Below, piece after piece: positions 41,333-52,982 of a stretch of DNA of 64,000 bases. The notes beneath the pieces are model-generated. The model was not told the origin of the DNA. It was given only the letters and a program-made list of their open reading frames with translations, and ran no database searches. Position 1 is the first letter of the stretch. Every line of letters starts with the position of its first letter. Both the position numbers and the translations under genes were made by a program. Origin of the DNA: Monoplex corrugatus (lineage: Eukaryota > Mollusca > Gastropoda > Littorinimorpha > Ranellidae); assembly GCA_030674185.1 (NCBI GenBank), contig CM060312.1, positions 35,443,862 to 35,507,861 of the forward strand. Reading direction: 5' to 3'.

Positions 41333-41707
41333 CAAATAATACTGCAATGTTCTGTGCTGATGATAAGGCATATGAAGAAACTCTACTGTTGCACTGGTAA
41401 CATTTTCATAAAGTATGCATCCATTCACATAAGATAAAGGTTTGTCCATAACCTGAGCGGATGCAGGATAATGAGGTATTTGCGACTTCGACTTCTTTCA
41501 TGGCCAGCATAATGAGAACAGAGCTCATTTCATCTCCCGCGCAGATGGACTTTCACCATCCCTAAAGAAGTACAGGTACCCATTTACAACTAGGTGGGCT
41601 GGAGTAATGTGATCAAACCAGTGCATGAATCTAGTCGTTATCTACCTGACAACCACGCTCAATCATACCTAGATGTTTTTAATCTCCGTCAAGAAAAGAT
41701 CGGAGTT
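41333..41707. other. Stretch with no recognised feature
   Basis: Unique-looking sequence; nothing coding was seen. Confidence 0.4.
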
Positions 41708-41765
41708 TGGGGGGGGGGGGGGGGGGGGGGGTGAAAGAGAGAGGAAAGAGAGAGAGAGAGAGAGG

Positions 41766-41840
<75 letters not shown>
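41708..41840. repeat. G-run, (GA)n and (GT)n microsatellite at LINE 3' end
   Basis: A G-run of about 23 bp, a short GA block and about 70 bp of GT abut the 3' end of the minus-strand LINE at 41841. Confidence 0.95.
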
Positions 41841-41842
<2 letters not shown>

Positions 41843-42097
41843 CGTTCTTTGATTTAACGTCTGTTCACTATGAGGATGGGAGATGGGCGAGTTGGATTGG
41901 GGGCAGAGGGGAGAATAAATATGAGACAAGCGGGTAAATATAAAAATGGAACAAGATCTTAACACTAACAATTAACATTAACAATGCGAAGGGAAAATTT
42001 AACTCTAAAGTACAAACTTCATAAACTTAAAGCAATACATTAACAGGACTGTGAACCAATGATTCTGAAATTTTAACTGACAAAGATTGATCTGAAG

Positions 42098-43418
42098 TTA
42101 CTTCTTTAAAATGAGTTTCAGAATAATTTTCTTGTGTAAACATTTTTGTAAAAATGAACGTAGCTTTTTGCAGTAAAATAAACAGTGAAACAGTGTGAAT
42201 TGTTCTCCGCAAATACACTTGATATTTTTACAATATTTTGTTTTCAACGCGTTTAGCTGAATACGAAAATGAACAGCAACAATTGATCTCGAATGATATA
42301 TGGAAGAATACTGCAATTTTTTACATACATTTTGAAAAGAATGTTTTATCATTTGTTGTGTCACAAACTTTTCATTGAAATGTTCATGAAAACGAATCCA
42401 TGAGGCTGATTCTAGCAAGCCGCAAGCTTCTTTTACGGAAGGTTTAATACGTAATTCTATAGTATTATCAGAGTTGAGTGCACCTTGCTTAGCTGCTCTG
42501 TCTACTACTTCGTTGCCGTGAAGACCAACGTGAGAAGGCACCCAGCATAAACTGATATCTGTACCTTTTGTCCTTAAACGATGTATAAGATGATTTGCCT
42601 CTGTAATTAAGTCAGGTCTTTTGTCTGTATCAAAAAACTGTAAGGCATATAATACAGATTTTGAATCAACAAATAGAACTACTTTGACAAAGACAGGTTT
42701 AAGGTCTACTAAATAATGCAACGCTTGTATAATAGCGACTAATTCCGCTGTAAAATAGATATATTTGGCCCAATGAAAAATGACTTTTTATTCTAAATTT
42801 TGGAACATAAAACGCTGCTCCAGCAGATTTATTTTCTAAGACTGACCCATCGGTAAAAATATGGAGGTGGGTACGGTAATTTTCATCGACGTGTTCTCTC
42901 GCTGTGCATATCGAAATGTTAATATTTTCATATTTCTTAGCTTCTGTATAATCAATATCAAAAGTGGCTTTAAGCATTTCCCATGTAGGGATAGGCGTTG
43001 TGGATGGTGTCTCAGCTATTTCATCCAAATTTATGTTAGACTGTTTGACTAAGTCAGATACATAAGTTGCAACAGTCATTTGTGATGAAATGTTGCTTGC
43101 TCGTTTTGGAAAGTCAACATCAGACCTTAGTTTAATTTCCTTGCTCACAAAATTGTCCGTTTGTGAAGTAGTTCTGACTGCAAACTTTGCTGTCGCTAGC
43201 TCACGATAGTTGTTCAGAGACAGAATTCCAGCAACTTTGTACGTTTCCAGATTTGAAGCATGGACTGGTACACCTAGTGCAATTTTAAGACTTTTGCAGT
43301 CTAAGCTTTGAATCTTCTTTAGTAAATATTTTGGTGCACTGAAGAACACCTCTTGTGCATAGGATAATTTAGATCTTATAAGTGCTGTTGATAGATGAAG
43401 TAGTATGTTTGTATCCAT
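42098..43418 (-). pseudogene. LINE ORF2 C-terminal region with RNase H
   Basis: The first part reads LRSDVDFPKRAS and similar post-RT linker sequence. RNase H begins at HLHIFTDGSVLENKSAGAAF (first catalytic Asp). A one-base frameshift near 42760 separates it from the continuation YFTAELVAIIQALHYL (catalytic Glu), VLFVDSKSVLYAL (Asp) and WVPSHVGLHGNEVVDRAAKQ (final Asp). All four catalytic acids are visible across the frameshift. A Cys/His-bearing tail (CICGEQFTLFHCLFYC) follows, the CCHC-like motif at the end of many I/R1-type ORF2 proteins. Confidence 0.8.
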
Positions 43419-43516
43419 TCCCCAGGGTAGTCTGCTTATTATCTTTAGAAAATTTAAGGCTTTTCTTGCTTTTGTTAAAACATAATCAAAATGGACATTC
43501 CAGTTTAATTTCGATG

Positions 43517-44433
43517 TTATAAAAAGTCCAGAAATTTTACCACCTGTTTGTAATGTATCACTTCACCATGCAGTCTGAAAGTAGGCAAGTTATTTAAAGT
43601 ACCACCAGGATTAAATAGCATCATGTTAGTTTTTTCAGTTGATAACGACAGACCATTTTCTAACATGTAGTTTCCAAGACTATCAAGATCAGATTGATAC
43701 ACCTTCCTGATGTAATTCTGTGCTCTCTGGGGAGTTGTCTTTTTTAAAGTAATATTCATCCATATGCATATATCATCAGCGTACTGTACCAAAACAACAC
43801 GATTTGAGAGTACATTAGGAAGATCATGTATAAGGATATTAAATAATATAGGTGCTATCACTGAACCTTGAGGAATTCCCATATCGTGAAGTAGAATATC
43901 TTGTTCCCACTCTTGCCTGAATTGTTCTATTGGCTAAATAGGACTTGATATAATTATACATATTGCCAGACAGACCAACAGATTTCAGCTTGTACAATAA
44001 ACGTGTATGCCAAACTTGATCATAAGCTTTTTTCACATCAAAAAAAGTTGCTAAAAGACTTTTTCTACGGGCAAATTGTTGTTTTATCTGAGTTGTAAGT
44101 TTAACCAGGTGCTCAACTGTGGATCTCCCTTTTCTGAAACCTGCCTGGTTTACCGGAATAACGTTATTTTTATCACAGTAATCTTTCCATTAGTTTGCTC
44201 GTATGGGACGTCAACGCAATAGGTCTGTAACTGTTTTTATTGTTTTTAGGCTTTCCTGCTTTTAATATGGGTATAACAATAGACTTTTGCCATACCTGTG
44301 GTACAGTTCCACTCACCCAGCATTTCTGAAAAATTTTGTGTAAGAAAATAATATAATTTTCTGGAAGATGCTTAATCATTTCAGTTGAAACTGCATCGAC
44401 ACCTACCGAACTCCTTTTGTTGTGTAGAGACAA
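43517..44433 (-). pseudogene. LINE ORF2 reverse transcriptase domain
   Basis: Pieces in order: SVGVDAVSTEMIKHLPENYI, IVIPILKAGKPKN, SYRPIALTSHTSKLMERLL, then KAYDQVWHTRLLYKLKSVG, then GIPQGSVIAPILFNILIHDL and VLVQYADDICIWMN with the catalytic YADD. Shifts or stops near 44170, 44036 and 43880 break it. An upstream ORF part (44920-44381), NVWWTEACEKAVQYKRDKF, is the usual linker before RT. Confidence 0.8.
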
Positions 44434-44933
44434 GATAGTGTTTTTTTAGCTCTTCTAGGGTGATCGGAGAATTAAACCAGCAATCATTCTGAGGTATTGG
44501 ATCAGTGAAGATAGGGTTGTTAGCTGCCGTTTCTCTGTAGTGTTTGCAGTTAGGAGACAACCCGTCTACTTTACTATTTTCAGCAAAGAGTTCTACAAAA
44601 GTTTCAGCTTTGTCCATGTCGGAAGGAAATTTGTGACATGTATCAATCATTATTGGACATCTAGGTAAGTTGGCTCCGTTTTTCATTTGATTCATTTTTG
44701 TCCAGACTTTATGAAAATCCTTAAAATCTGAAATTTCTTTGGTGCAGTATGATGCCCAATAATCTTTCTTTGCTTCAGCGATGATTTTATTACACTGGGT
44801 GTTAGCTTTTTTCATTTCCATGTGATCGTCCGGTTTTCTGCTTTTGATGTAGATTTTGAATTTATCTCTTTTATACTGAACTGCTTTCTCACATGCCTCT
44901 GTCCACCAAACATTACCCAAACGATTATTGGAC

Positions 44934-45838
44934 TTAAAAGTTTTGAGTTTCGGAATGGAGAGGTCTGCAGCAGCTAGAAACTGCCTCCTGGAACTTAGAA
45001 AACATAACGTCTACATTTTCACTTTCATAATGCTTATATTCTTGTTTAGCAAGAGCAGTCTGAAACATGGTCCAATCAGCACGCATGTAATTATATTTTG
45101 GTATAATGTCAGGAGTGCTGTCTTTCATCCTGATGCTGTCATTTGTTATTGTTATGATGATAGGTAAGTGATCACTTCCCAAAGTATCTCTGTGAGTGTC
45201 CAGGTACAGCATGGTACTAATTCTGGTGATATTAGTGACAGATCGATGGCTGTTGCCCGGTGTTTGGAAACATCAGGAATTCTGGTGACACTCCCATCAT
45301 TCAAAAGGTAAAGCGCACTGTCAACTATATTTTCTACTAAACGATTGCTTGTAACAGTACAACAATCTTTTTCCCAAAACGGGAGTGGGAACTAAAGTCT
45401 CCACCTATTAGCTATCTACCGTGCTGCAGATCCGGAATCGTACGCAGCCATTCTGTATTGTGGTCATTTGGACCTGTTGGCAGGTAGACTGACAAAACGT
45501 TCAGGATGAAAGAATTACTGAATTGTACTGTGGCGGCACAAGCGTGTAAGTCTTCAGTTGATGTTAAAACTGGGGAATTAATAATATGTGATACTGCAAC
45601 TCTTTAAGTATGTATATCACAGTAGCTACTTCTTCCCGGGATTTCCTAAGTCATATATTGGAGGATAATAATAATTTTGGAAATTGGGGAGTTTGGTTGG
45701 GATAACATTAAGGGACTGCAAAATTAAAACTTCACACTGATTTGATGAGAGAAAATGTTCCAGGTATGCGGAATTGGTGGAAATAGATCTACAATTCCAC
45801 TGCAAAAATTTGATTTGTGATTGTTGGCGCAGTTTCAT
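44934..45838 (-). pseudogene. LINE ORF2 endonuclease domain
   Basis: It starts KFLQWNCRSISTN (APE-type endonuclease strand with the Asn). The later catalytic block GSDHLPIIITI follows at about 45180, where the SDH motif carries the catalytic Asp-His. Between them the frame is broken near 45620 and in 45215-45600. The endonuclease nicks target DNA for target-primed reverse transcription. Confidence 0.7.
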
Positions 45839-46132
45839 TGTTGGCTAATCTCCTATGTTAAATTAAAGGTTATTTGTTTGATAATCACGAATACTTTGGT
45901 TTTCTGCGTACGAGAAAAAATTGCCAGAAAGAAAACATTAACTACTTAGACTACTAATAAAAGGTAGGGGGAAAAATGTAGTTAAAACTATGGGAAAAAG
46001 TCCTTCTAATAGAGAAAATAAGTAGATTATGAACAGAAACAAATAACAAATAAATAAAACAATGGTATACACGCCGTCAAATGTACGGAGATTATAGTCT
46101 GACCGAGTCCTGATAGTCTGACTAAGTAAATT

Positions 46133-46753
46133 CTAGCGTTTATATACTTTCATCAAGGGAATTGTCAGAGATGATGAGGAAAAAGTCCTGTGACAAGAAT
46201 CGTTGATAATTGTAGATATACTAAAACATATCATATTGCAGCCACCACGGTTCGTAGTTGCTAAAATGGTGGAACCTTCCTCGGGGGAATCTAGAGGAGT
46301 GTAGCCGTGAAGAACGTGATCGTGTTGTTCTCCTAGGGGTCTCCCAAACAGATCCCGAACGTGTCTTCCCAGGTTCCCCGCTATCACGCTGCTTCCTCTG
46401 GCAGTGGGGTGTATATTGTCGTGTAGAAACTGCTGGTTGGTGCGAAGGTTTTCGTGGGAGACAAAAGATACGTTTTTGATGTCAACAAGCTCAGCAAATA
46501 AGAAAGCGTTGAACAAATTCCGCTGAACCTCCATACGTGCATGTCGTACAGGGGCGACCTTGCTGATGACTATCTTTGTGTTTGGGTATTTTTGTGCTAC
46601 ATATTTGATACAAGTAGTAAGATGTTGAGTTGTTGTTGCGATATCTTTATTTAGTTCGTGGACACCACAATGGAAAACGATACAGTCCGCAGGATTGTCA
46701 AATTGAGATAGAGTCTTGTCTAAAGAGCCTTTTATGTCATTAATGTTATTCAC
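46133..46753 (-). pseudogene. ORF1 with SGNH-hydrolase (esterase-like) domain, N-terminus missing
   Basis: The open frame begins inside the domain, reading in from the microsatellite as SCAVNNINDIKGSLDKTL. Block III-like CIVFHCGVHELNKDI and block V-like HDNIHPTARGSSVIAGNLG carry the D..H pair typical of SGNH hydrolases. IVISKVAPVRHA resembles the central strand. The block I GDS serine region would be upstream and is lost into or behind the GT tract. Esterase-like ORF1 proteins are known from some CR1/L2-type LINEs; their role in retrotransposition is thought to be RNP- or membrane-related. No intact start codon is seen. Confidence 0.7.
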
Positions 46754-46760
46754 AGCACAC

Positions 46761-46761
<1 letters not shown>

Positions 46762-46806
<45 letters not shown>

Positions 46807-46816
46807 TGTGTGTGTG

Positions 46817-46878
<62 letters not shown>

Positions 46879-46898
46879 ATCTGTCTGTCTGTCTGTTG
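46762..46898. repeat. (GT)n then (CTGT)n microsatellite
   Basis: About 115 bp of GT with two breaks, then short CTGT units, at the 5' cut of the LINE. Confidence 0.95.
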
Positions 46899-46919
46899 AA
46901 TAAAAATGTGTGGACATGA

Positions 46920-47525
46920 GTGTCTCAGTTCTTTGGGTGGATCAAAGGTGTGAACCGTTAAGGTGTCGTGAAAGGATAAGCTTGAAAGTTAAGGCACAAA
47001 TGTGAAGTTCACACAAACCTAAAAAGTGCCTAAAATCAGCACTTTCCGTGGGAAGTGTGTGAACATCACTTTCTCGAGAACTTCTGACAGTATTCAAAAT
47101 ATGATTTCTCAGTTGTGATAGTCTACAGTTGCCGTCGTTGCGTGTAAGGTTTACTACGTATGAAGTCTTTTCAAGGTCACAGTGACCGATACCGCTATAT
47201 CTTCACGATTGTATTGTCTGAAGCAACAACTGTCAAAAACTGAAGGAGTCAACTTTCTATATAAGCTTAGGAACAAAAGTTGTTTTGTAGAGTTATATCT
47301 AGTTTTCTTCTCTTGGTGTACAACGATATGGTTTCAGCGGCGAAGAGAATATACCCACTAGAACGACAGTGTGGGTTTAAGCATCTTCCACTTTCGACAA
47401 AAGTGAACTTCAAGAAAATGATCAATGTATACTGAAGGGGAAAAAAGTTACAACTTTTGTTATTACGTATTTATCTAAAATCGCTTCCTCAAAGTTGTAA
47501 CGGATTTGTTATTCAGATATTCAGT
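46920..47525. repeat. Dispersed repeat Y, copy 2
   Basis: Colinear with 19195-19910 over its whole length (e.g. AAATCAGCACTTTC, CACAGTGACCGATA, CAACTTTCTATATAAGC, GAAGAGAATAT, ACAACTTTTGTTATTACGT, CTTCCTCAAAGTT). Confidence 0.65.
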
Positions 47526-47544
47526 GTTCAGATATGTTTTTTTA

Positions 47545-47755
47545 AATCCCCTGTGTGATAAATTGGACGGAGTGGATTAACGCCAGGGGCATCTCCTTAG
47601 ATTGTGTGCGCGAATGCATTGATATGTGTACTTAATTTTATTTTCTTCTTTTTTTCCTGTTGAATAATTGTGCATGTTTTTAAACGGCTATATCTCTGAT
47701 ATGGCTCTATGCAGTCGGCTGGGCTTTAAACAGCAATAACAATAACAACAATACT
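47545..47755 (+). mobile_element. SINE-like repeat type D (copy 3)
   Basis: CCCCTGTGTGATAAATTGGA, CATCTCCTTAGATTGTGTG, CTGATATGGCTCTATGCAGT and GGCTGGGCTTTAAACA with AATAAC tail units. Confidence 0.75.
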
Positions 47756-47965
47756 TCTAAACATGAATTTATAGAAACACTGGAGGGGGGGGGGGGGTAT
47801 TGGGTAGTTTGTTGGCCATTGGTTTGACTGAGTCACGAAGTTTAGCGACTGCACATGCATGGACAAAGAAATGGATCAGTAATATCATTTCTATAAAATT
47901 CATATAATGATACGGTCTTAATGTAGTCCAGAGGAGTGAGTACTATAGTTACTCTGCATTTGTGT

Positions 47966-47976
47966 TTTTGTGTGTG

Positions 47977-48066
<90 letters not shown>

Positions 48067-48206
48067 GTGTTGTTTGTTTGTTTGTGTTGTTGTTGTTTTC
48101 TTCTTCTTCTTTCTTCTGATTCTTCTGATTCTTCTGATTCTTCGGATTCTTCTTCGTATTCTTCGGATTCATCTTCTTCTTCGGATTCTTCTTCCTCTTC
48201 TTGCTT
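47966..48206. repeat. (GT)n followed by TTC/GATTCT-rich repeat
   Basis: About 100 bp of GT, TTTG units, then a triplet-period TTCTTC/GGATTC block. Its frames read as Ser-Asp or Glu-Glu-Ser runs but show no gene context. Confidence 0.9.
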
Positions 48207-48556
48207 TTTGCTTGACAGGGCTAACATATAGTGACTATGATTTGCATACCACGACAAAGCAGTTTTGGATTTGAGTGAATATATGTACATATTTATTCTG
48301 GGTACTTATTATAATTTTGACTATGTTTTTCAGAGTGGAGTACCAGCAAGTGTTTTTATGACTGGTTTTTTAAAAAAAAAAGTTTTATGGTCTAATTTGA
48401 TTGTACTGGGTAAAGTTTATTTTGTATAAGTTTGTGTCCTAGTAAGCATAGTTTTGTAATTACAAGTTTTTCCCTCTTGCCAATACAGAACTTAGAAAAA
48501 CCCATACTACTGTTGGGTTTTGTTGTTGTTTTGGCGTGTGTGTAGGTTTTGTTTCT

Positions 48557-48557
<1 letters not shown>

Positions 48558-48587
<30 letters not shown>

Positions 48588-48604
48588 TTTGTTTGTTTGT
48601 TTTT
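48558..48604. repeat. (CTTG)n and (GTTT)n short microsatellite
   Basis: Several CTTG units followed by GTTT units. Confidence 0.85.
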
Positions 48605-48635
48605 ATCCGGACTTCGCCTTGCGTCAGTAACGTTG

Positions 48636-48748
48636 ATCTGACGTCACTCATTGGGGCTCTATTTCACACTACTAATAACATGTTCATTCGGTCGGAGACA
48701 CAGTGGTAGGAAAGCCACAGGAGCCAGAGATATCAAGCCGCCATGTTG
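48636..48748. promoter_or_regulatory. Promoter-like cluster: CRE, inverted CCAAT, YY1-type motif
   Basis: A perfect CRE palindrome TGACGTCA near 48640 is followed within a few bases by ATTGG (inverted CCAAT). About 90 bp on is GCCGCCATGTTG, the reverse of the YY1-type CAACATGGCGGC. These motifs are typical of TATA-less promoters or of transposon 5' ends. No transcript could be assigned to it. Confidence 0.35.
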
Positions 48749-48956
48749 CCACCCATCAGAGAAGATTCTGCGCTGCTGTTGGGTCAAAAAAATTTTAAAA
48801 TTTTAAAAGGCGGGCCTATAACTGTGAGCTTGGTCACAGAGGAATGAGGTGGTAGAGACCAGAGTACTCGCAGATCAGCTTTTTTTCATAACGGGTTCCA
48901 CTCCTCACCCTTTCTGCTTTACTTTCCGTAACTGTGAAGAGTTTATGTACATACTA

Positions 48957-49041
48957 ACAGCTTGGTAGAATGGAGGCCGCATGGTTTCGTAAGCCAGGTT
49001 TGAACTTGTGCAGTCAGATTGGCAAGTGAAGCTCTCATGCC
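48957..49041. repeat. Dispersed repeat Z, copy 1
   Basis: ACAGCTTGGTAGA, CTTGTGCAGTCAGATTGGCA and AAGCTCTCATGC match 54722-54821. Confidence 0.55.
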
Positions 49042-49232
49042 ACAATATGTAATAGGAATAGTACTATGTCGGTACTTACTTTCTCCTTTCAAAACTGCCA
49101 GCTGTGTCCCTTGCAAATTGAGCAGTTTGTCTCCATTGTTTAGTCCACTGCTGAACACCACTCCACTCACCACATGTGTAAAGAGCAGCTCTGTAACACA
49201 ACAGAAAACTAAATAAATCGCTAGACGTGATG

Positions 49233-49329
49233 GAACCATGAAAACATCCAGCATGCACGTCCACCAAAAACAGAGTATGCACACTGTGCACCAACATACC
49301 GCCTGCACAGTTTGGGCAAAATAACGTGC
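49233..49329. repeat. Dispersed repeat W, copy 1
   Basis: GCATGCACGTCCACCAAAAA, GAGTATGCACACTGTGCA and TAACGTGCGCGC match 50533-50640. A 370-bp CA array directly follows. Confidence 0.65.
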
Positions 49330-49334
49330 GCGCG

Positions 49335-49384
<50 letters not shown>

Positions 49385-49419
49385 ACACACACACACACAC
49401 ACTCACGCACTCACTCACG

Positions 49420-49462
<43 letters not shown>

Positions 49463-49574
49463 AGACACACACACACAGTCACAAAACACACAGTCACACA
49501 CACACAGTCACACACACACACACACCCCTCACACACACACACACACACACACACTCACCACACACACACACACA

Positions 49575-49612
<38 letters not shown>

Positions 49613-49643
49613 CACACACACACACACACACACACACACCACA

Positions 49644-49685
<42 letters not shown>

Positions 49686-49703
49686 CACTGCACACACACA
49701 CAC
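49330..49703. repeat. Long imperfect (CA)n array
   Basis: About 370 bp of CA-rich sequence with CTCA, GTCA and CCA interruptions. Confidence 0.95.
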
Positions 49704-49714
49704 TAAGGGGAAAA

Positions 49715-49905
49715 ACATGGACGTGGCGGTAGTCAAGTGGGCACACGTGAGACTTCCACTCGTAAGACCCCAGTTTTCATCCTGCTGAGTATCTTTCAGG
49801 TCAACATGTGAGCAGACCGCCAGTGTATAACCCCTCTTCGTGTGTAGACGCATGCAAAACATCAAAATGCATACTTTAAAGATCCCGTAAGTCACGTCAG
49901 TACCC
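49715..49905 (+). mobile_element. tRNA-derived SINE, type A (copy 2), 3'-truncated
   Basis: Head GTGGCGGTAGTCAAGTGGGC, then AAGACCCCAGTTTTCATCCT (degenerate B-box), a core with GCAGACCGCCAGTGTATAAC, and CTTTAAAGATCCCGTAA. It is the reverse complement of the 34.9-35.2 kb copy over its core. It abuts a LINE fragment. Confidence 0.65.
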
Positions 49906-49907
49906 AA

Positions 49908-50532
49908 TGGCTCATCATCGTCATCAGGTGCCCTGCCGCATGGCGTTGGCGACCATGGACCTCCATCTGTCTCTATCTCTCGTTGCCCCTAGCATCTCCC
50001 CACCCTCCTCATCCTCAGCCACTCTGCAAGTCCGTCCAGCATTCTCTCCCTGGGTCTACCTGGTGCTCTCTTTCCCTCCAGCTTTCCCGTTGTGACCAGG
50101 TCCTCCAAATCCCCCTTCCTCATAAAATGGCCTATAAATGTTGCCTGTCTTTTCCTAATCTTCCTTGTGAATGATCTACTTGTGTCTGCCTCCATCAAGA
50201 CTGTCTCGTTTGTTTTCTTTGCTGTCCATGGAACTCTCAACATTCTTCTTAGAAACCACATCTCGGCTGCCTCAATCTTGCTCTGGCTTTGCTTGCTGAC
50301 TGTCCACGCCTCGCATCCGTACAACAGTATTGGTTCTATATAACATTCAAGGACTCTGTTTCTGATGTTAATTGATAGGCATTTGTTGGTAAGAATGCTT
50401 GTCATCTTCTTGAATGCTGTTTTTGGCTTGGCCGATTCTGCCAGCTATTTCCGATGTGCATCTGCCGTCTGATGAAATGACCGTTCCCAGGTATTTGAAC
50501 TTATTAACCTGTGTCAAGGTTGTGCCATTGGG
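49908..50532 (-). mobile_element. LINE (CFDP2-like family) 3' fragment, minus strand
   Basis: Minus-strand reading includes MTSILTNKCLSINIRNRVLE, YIEPILLYGCEAWTVSKQSQ, WFLRRMLRVPWTAKKTNET and KRQATFIGHFMRKGDLEDLV, ending RQGT with a TGATGA-type tail at 49908. It is closely related to the copies at 36-39 kb. It is 5'-truncated inside the RT thumb region, and a frameshift near 49990 separates the last residues. Confidence 0.85.
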
Positions 50533-50640
50533 TCATAGACACACGAAAAACGCAGGATGCACGTCCACCAAAGGTGGAGTATACAGACTATGCAGCAAAA
50601 CACTGTGTTCACAGTGTGGATTAAACAACGTGCATACACA
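50533..50640. repeat. Dispersed repeat W, copy 2
   Basis: Matches 49233-49329 (GGATGCACGTCCACCAAAGG, GGAGTATACAGACTATGCA, AACAACGTGCATACACAC). Confidence 0.6.
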
Positions 50641-52020
<1,380 letters not shown>

Positions 52021-52784
52021 ATGGGTGGGATGGTTCGAAATCTCCGTTGCCAGGAAACCACATTAGCCTAATATGTTGTAAGTATCTGGCCACTTCACTC
52101 TCAAGTCAATAAGTCGTTGAAACGTACACGACGGATGGGTTCTTTCAACTTGGGGAATAGATCAAAGTTTGGGGGATTCACAGCTGGAGAATAGGCTAAT
52201 AGACAGGGTGTGGCAGAGTGTCCCCTTGATATGACGTCATAAGTAGCGTTACTCATTCTACTTTGCATCGTGTAATATACATGTAAATGGTGAATTTTTT
52301 TTAAACAGTATTTTACGTTCCTTTCAAATTGTAGATGTCAATATTTTCATCAGAAACATTCTGTCTGTTCTTATCAGAGGCACAAATAATCCTCATCTTT
52401 AAATTTAATTTTCTTTCTTCTGTGCTTGGTGGACCTTGGAGAGGTGGAAGAGTGCCACCCTGACGATCGTCTTTTTACTTCAGGATCATAGCTTCTAACT
52501 GAAGATTCAAGATGGTAACTATCCAGTTTAAAAAGTATCACCCCCATTTCGTATCTGTTTAAAAAGAGTCACTGTAACAGTGGGGGGGGGGGGGGGCGCT
52601 CGGTTTTGTTTGTTTGTTTGTTTTTTGTTTGTTTTTGCCTCCACTACATAGCAGTGCAGGACTCACCTTGCTGCAAAACATCTCATTCCAAATTTACACG
52701 TTAAAATGCATGAGGTCGTTGGGAAGTGAGGTTGTAGATATAAACTTTTCTTGGGGCCCAGCAACTTGACGGCAATGCTCATAA
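52021..52784. other. Stretch with no recognised feature
   Basis: It includes a G-run at 52581-52596 and GTTT units at 52605-52636; otherwise unrecognised. Confidence 0.4.
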
Positions 52785-52919
52785 TAATAATAATAATAAT
52801 TACAATATTTATATAGCGCAAAATCTTGATAAAATCAAAACTAAGCGCTGAAACACACACACACACGCACGCACGCACACACACGCACGCACGCCCGCAC
52901 ACACACGCACCCACGCACC

Positions 52920-52982
<63 letters not shown>

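Larger units (their letters stand above)
41841..46762 (-). mobile_element. Non-LTR retrotransposon of I/Nimb type with SGNH-type ORF1 and RNase H
   Basis: The parts lie in order on the minus strand: ORF1 C-terminal domain (46753-46133), endonuclease (45838 to about 44934), linker (44920-44381), reverse transcriptase (44433-43517) and C-terminal RNase H (43418-42098). A 3' UTR ends at 41841 with GACGTTAAATCAAAGAACGA followed by (CA)n. The 5' end is cut at a GT microsatellite (46762). Only a few frameshifts and stops separate the ORFs, so the copy is fairly young. A LINE with a C-terminal RNase H belongs to the I-superfamily; the clade name is inference. Confidence 0.85.

Noticed and set aside
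42861..43052. Plus-strand frame within 42.8-43.1 kb
   Set aside because: Antisense shadow of the LINE RNase H/linker region.
47949..48290. Acidic Ser/Asp or Glu-rich frame resembling a phosphoserine tract
   Set aside because: The TTC/GATTCT repeat explains it; no start context, splice sites or flanking domain.
49312..49907. Overlapping long frames on both strands over 49.3-49.9 kb
   Set aside because: His-Thr and Cys-Val repeats from the CA array; no gene evidence.
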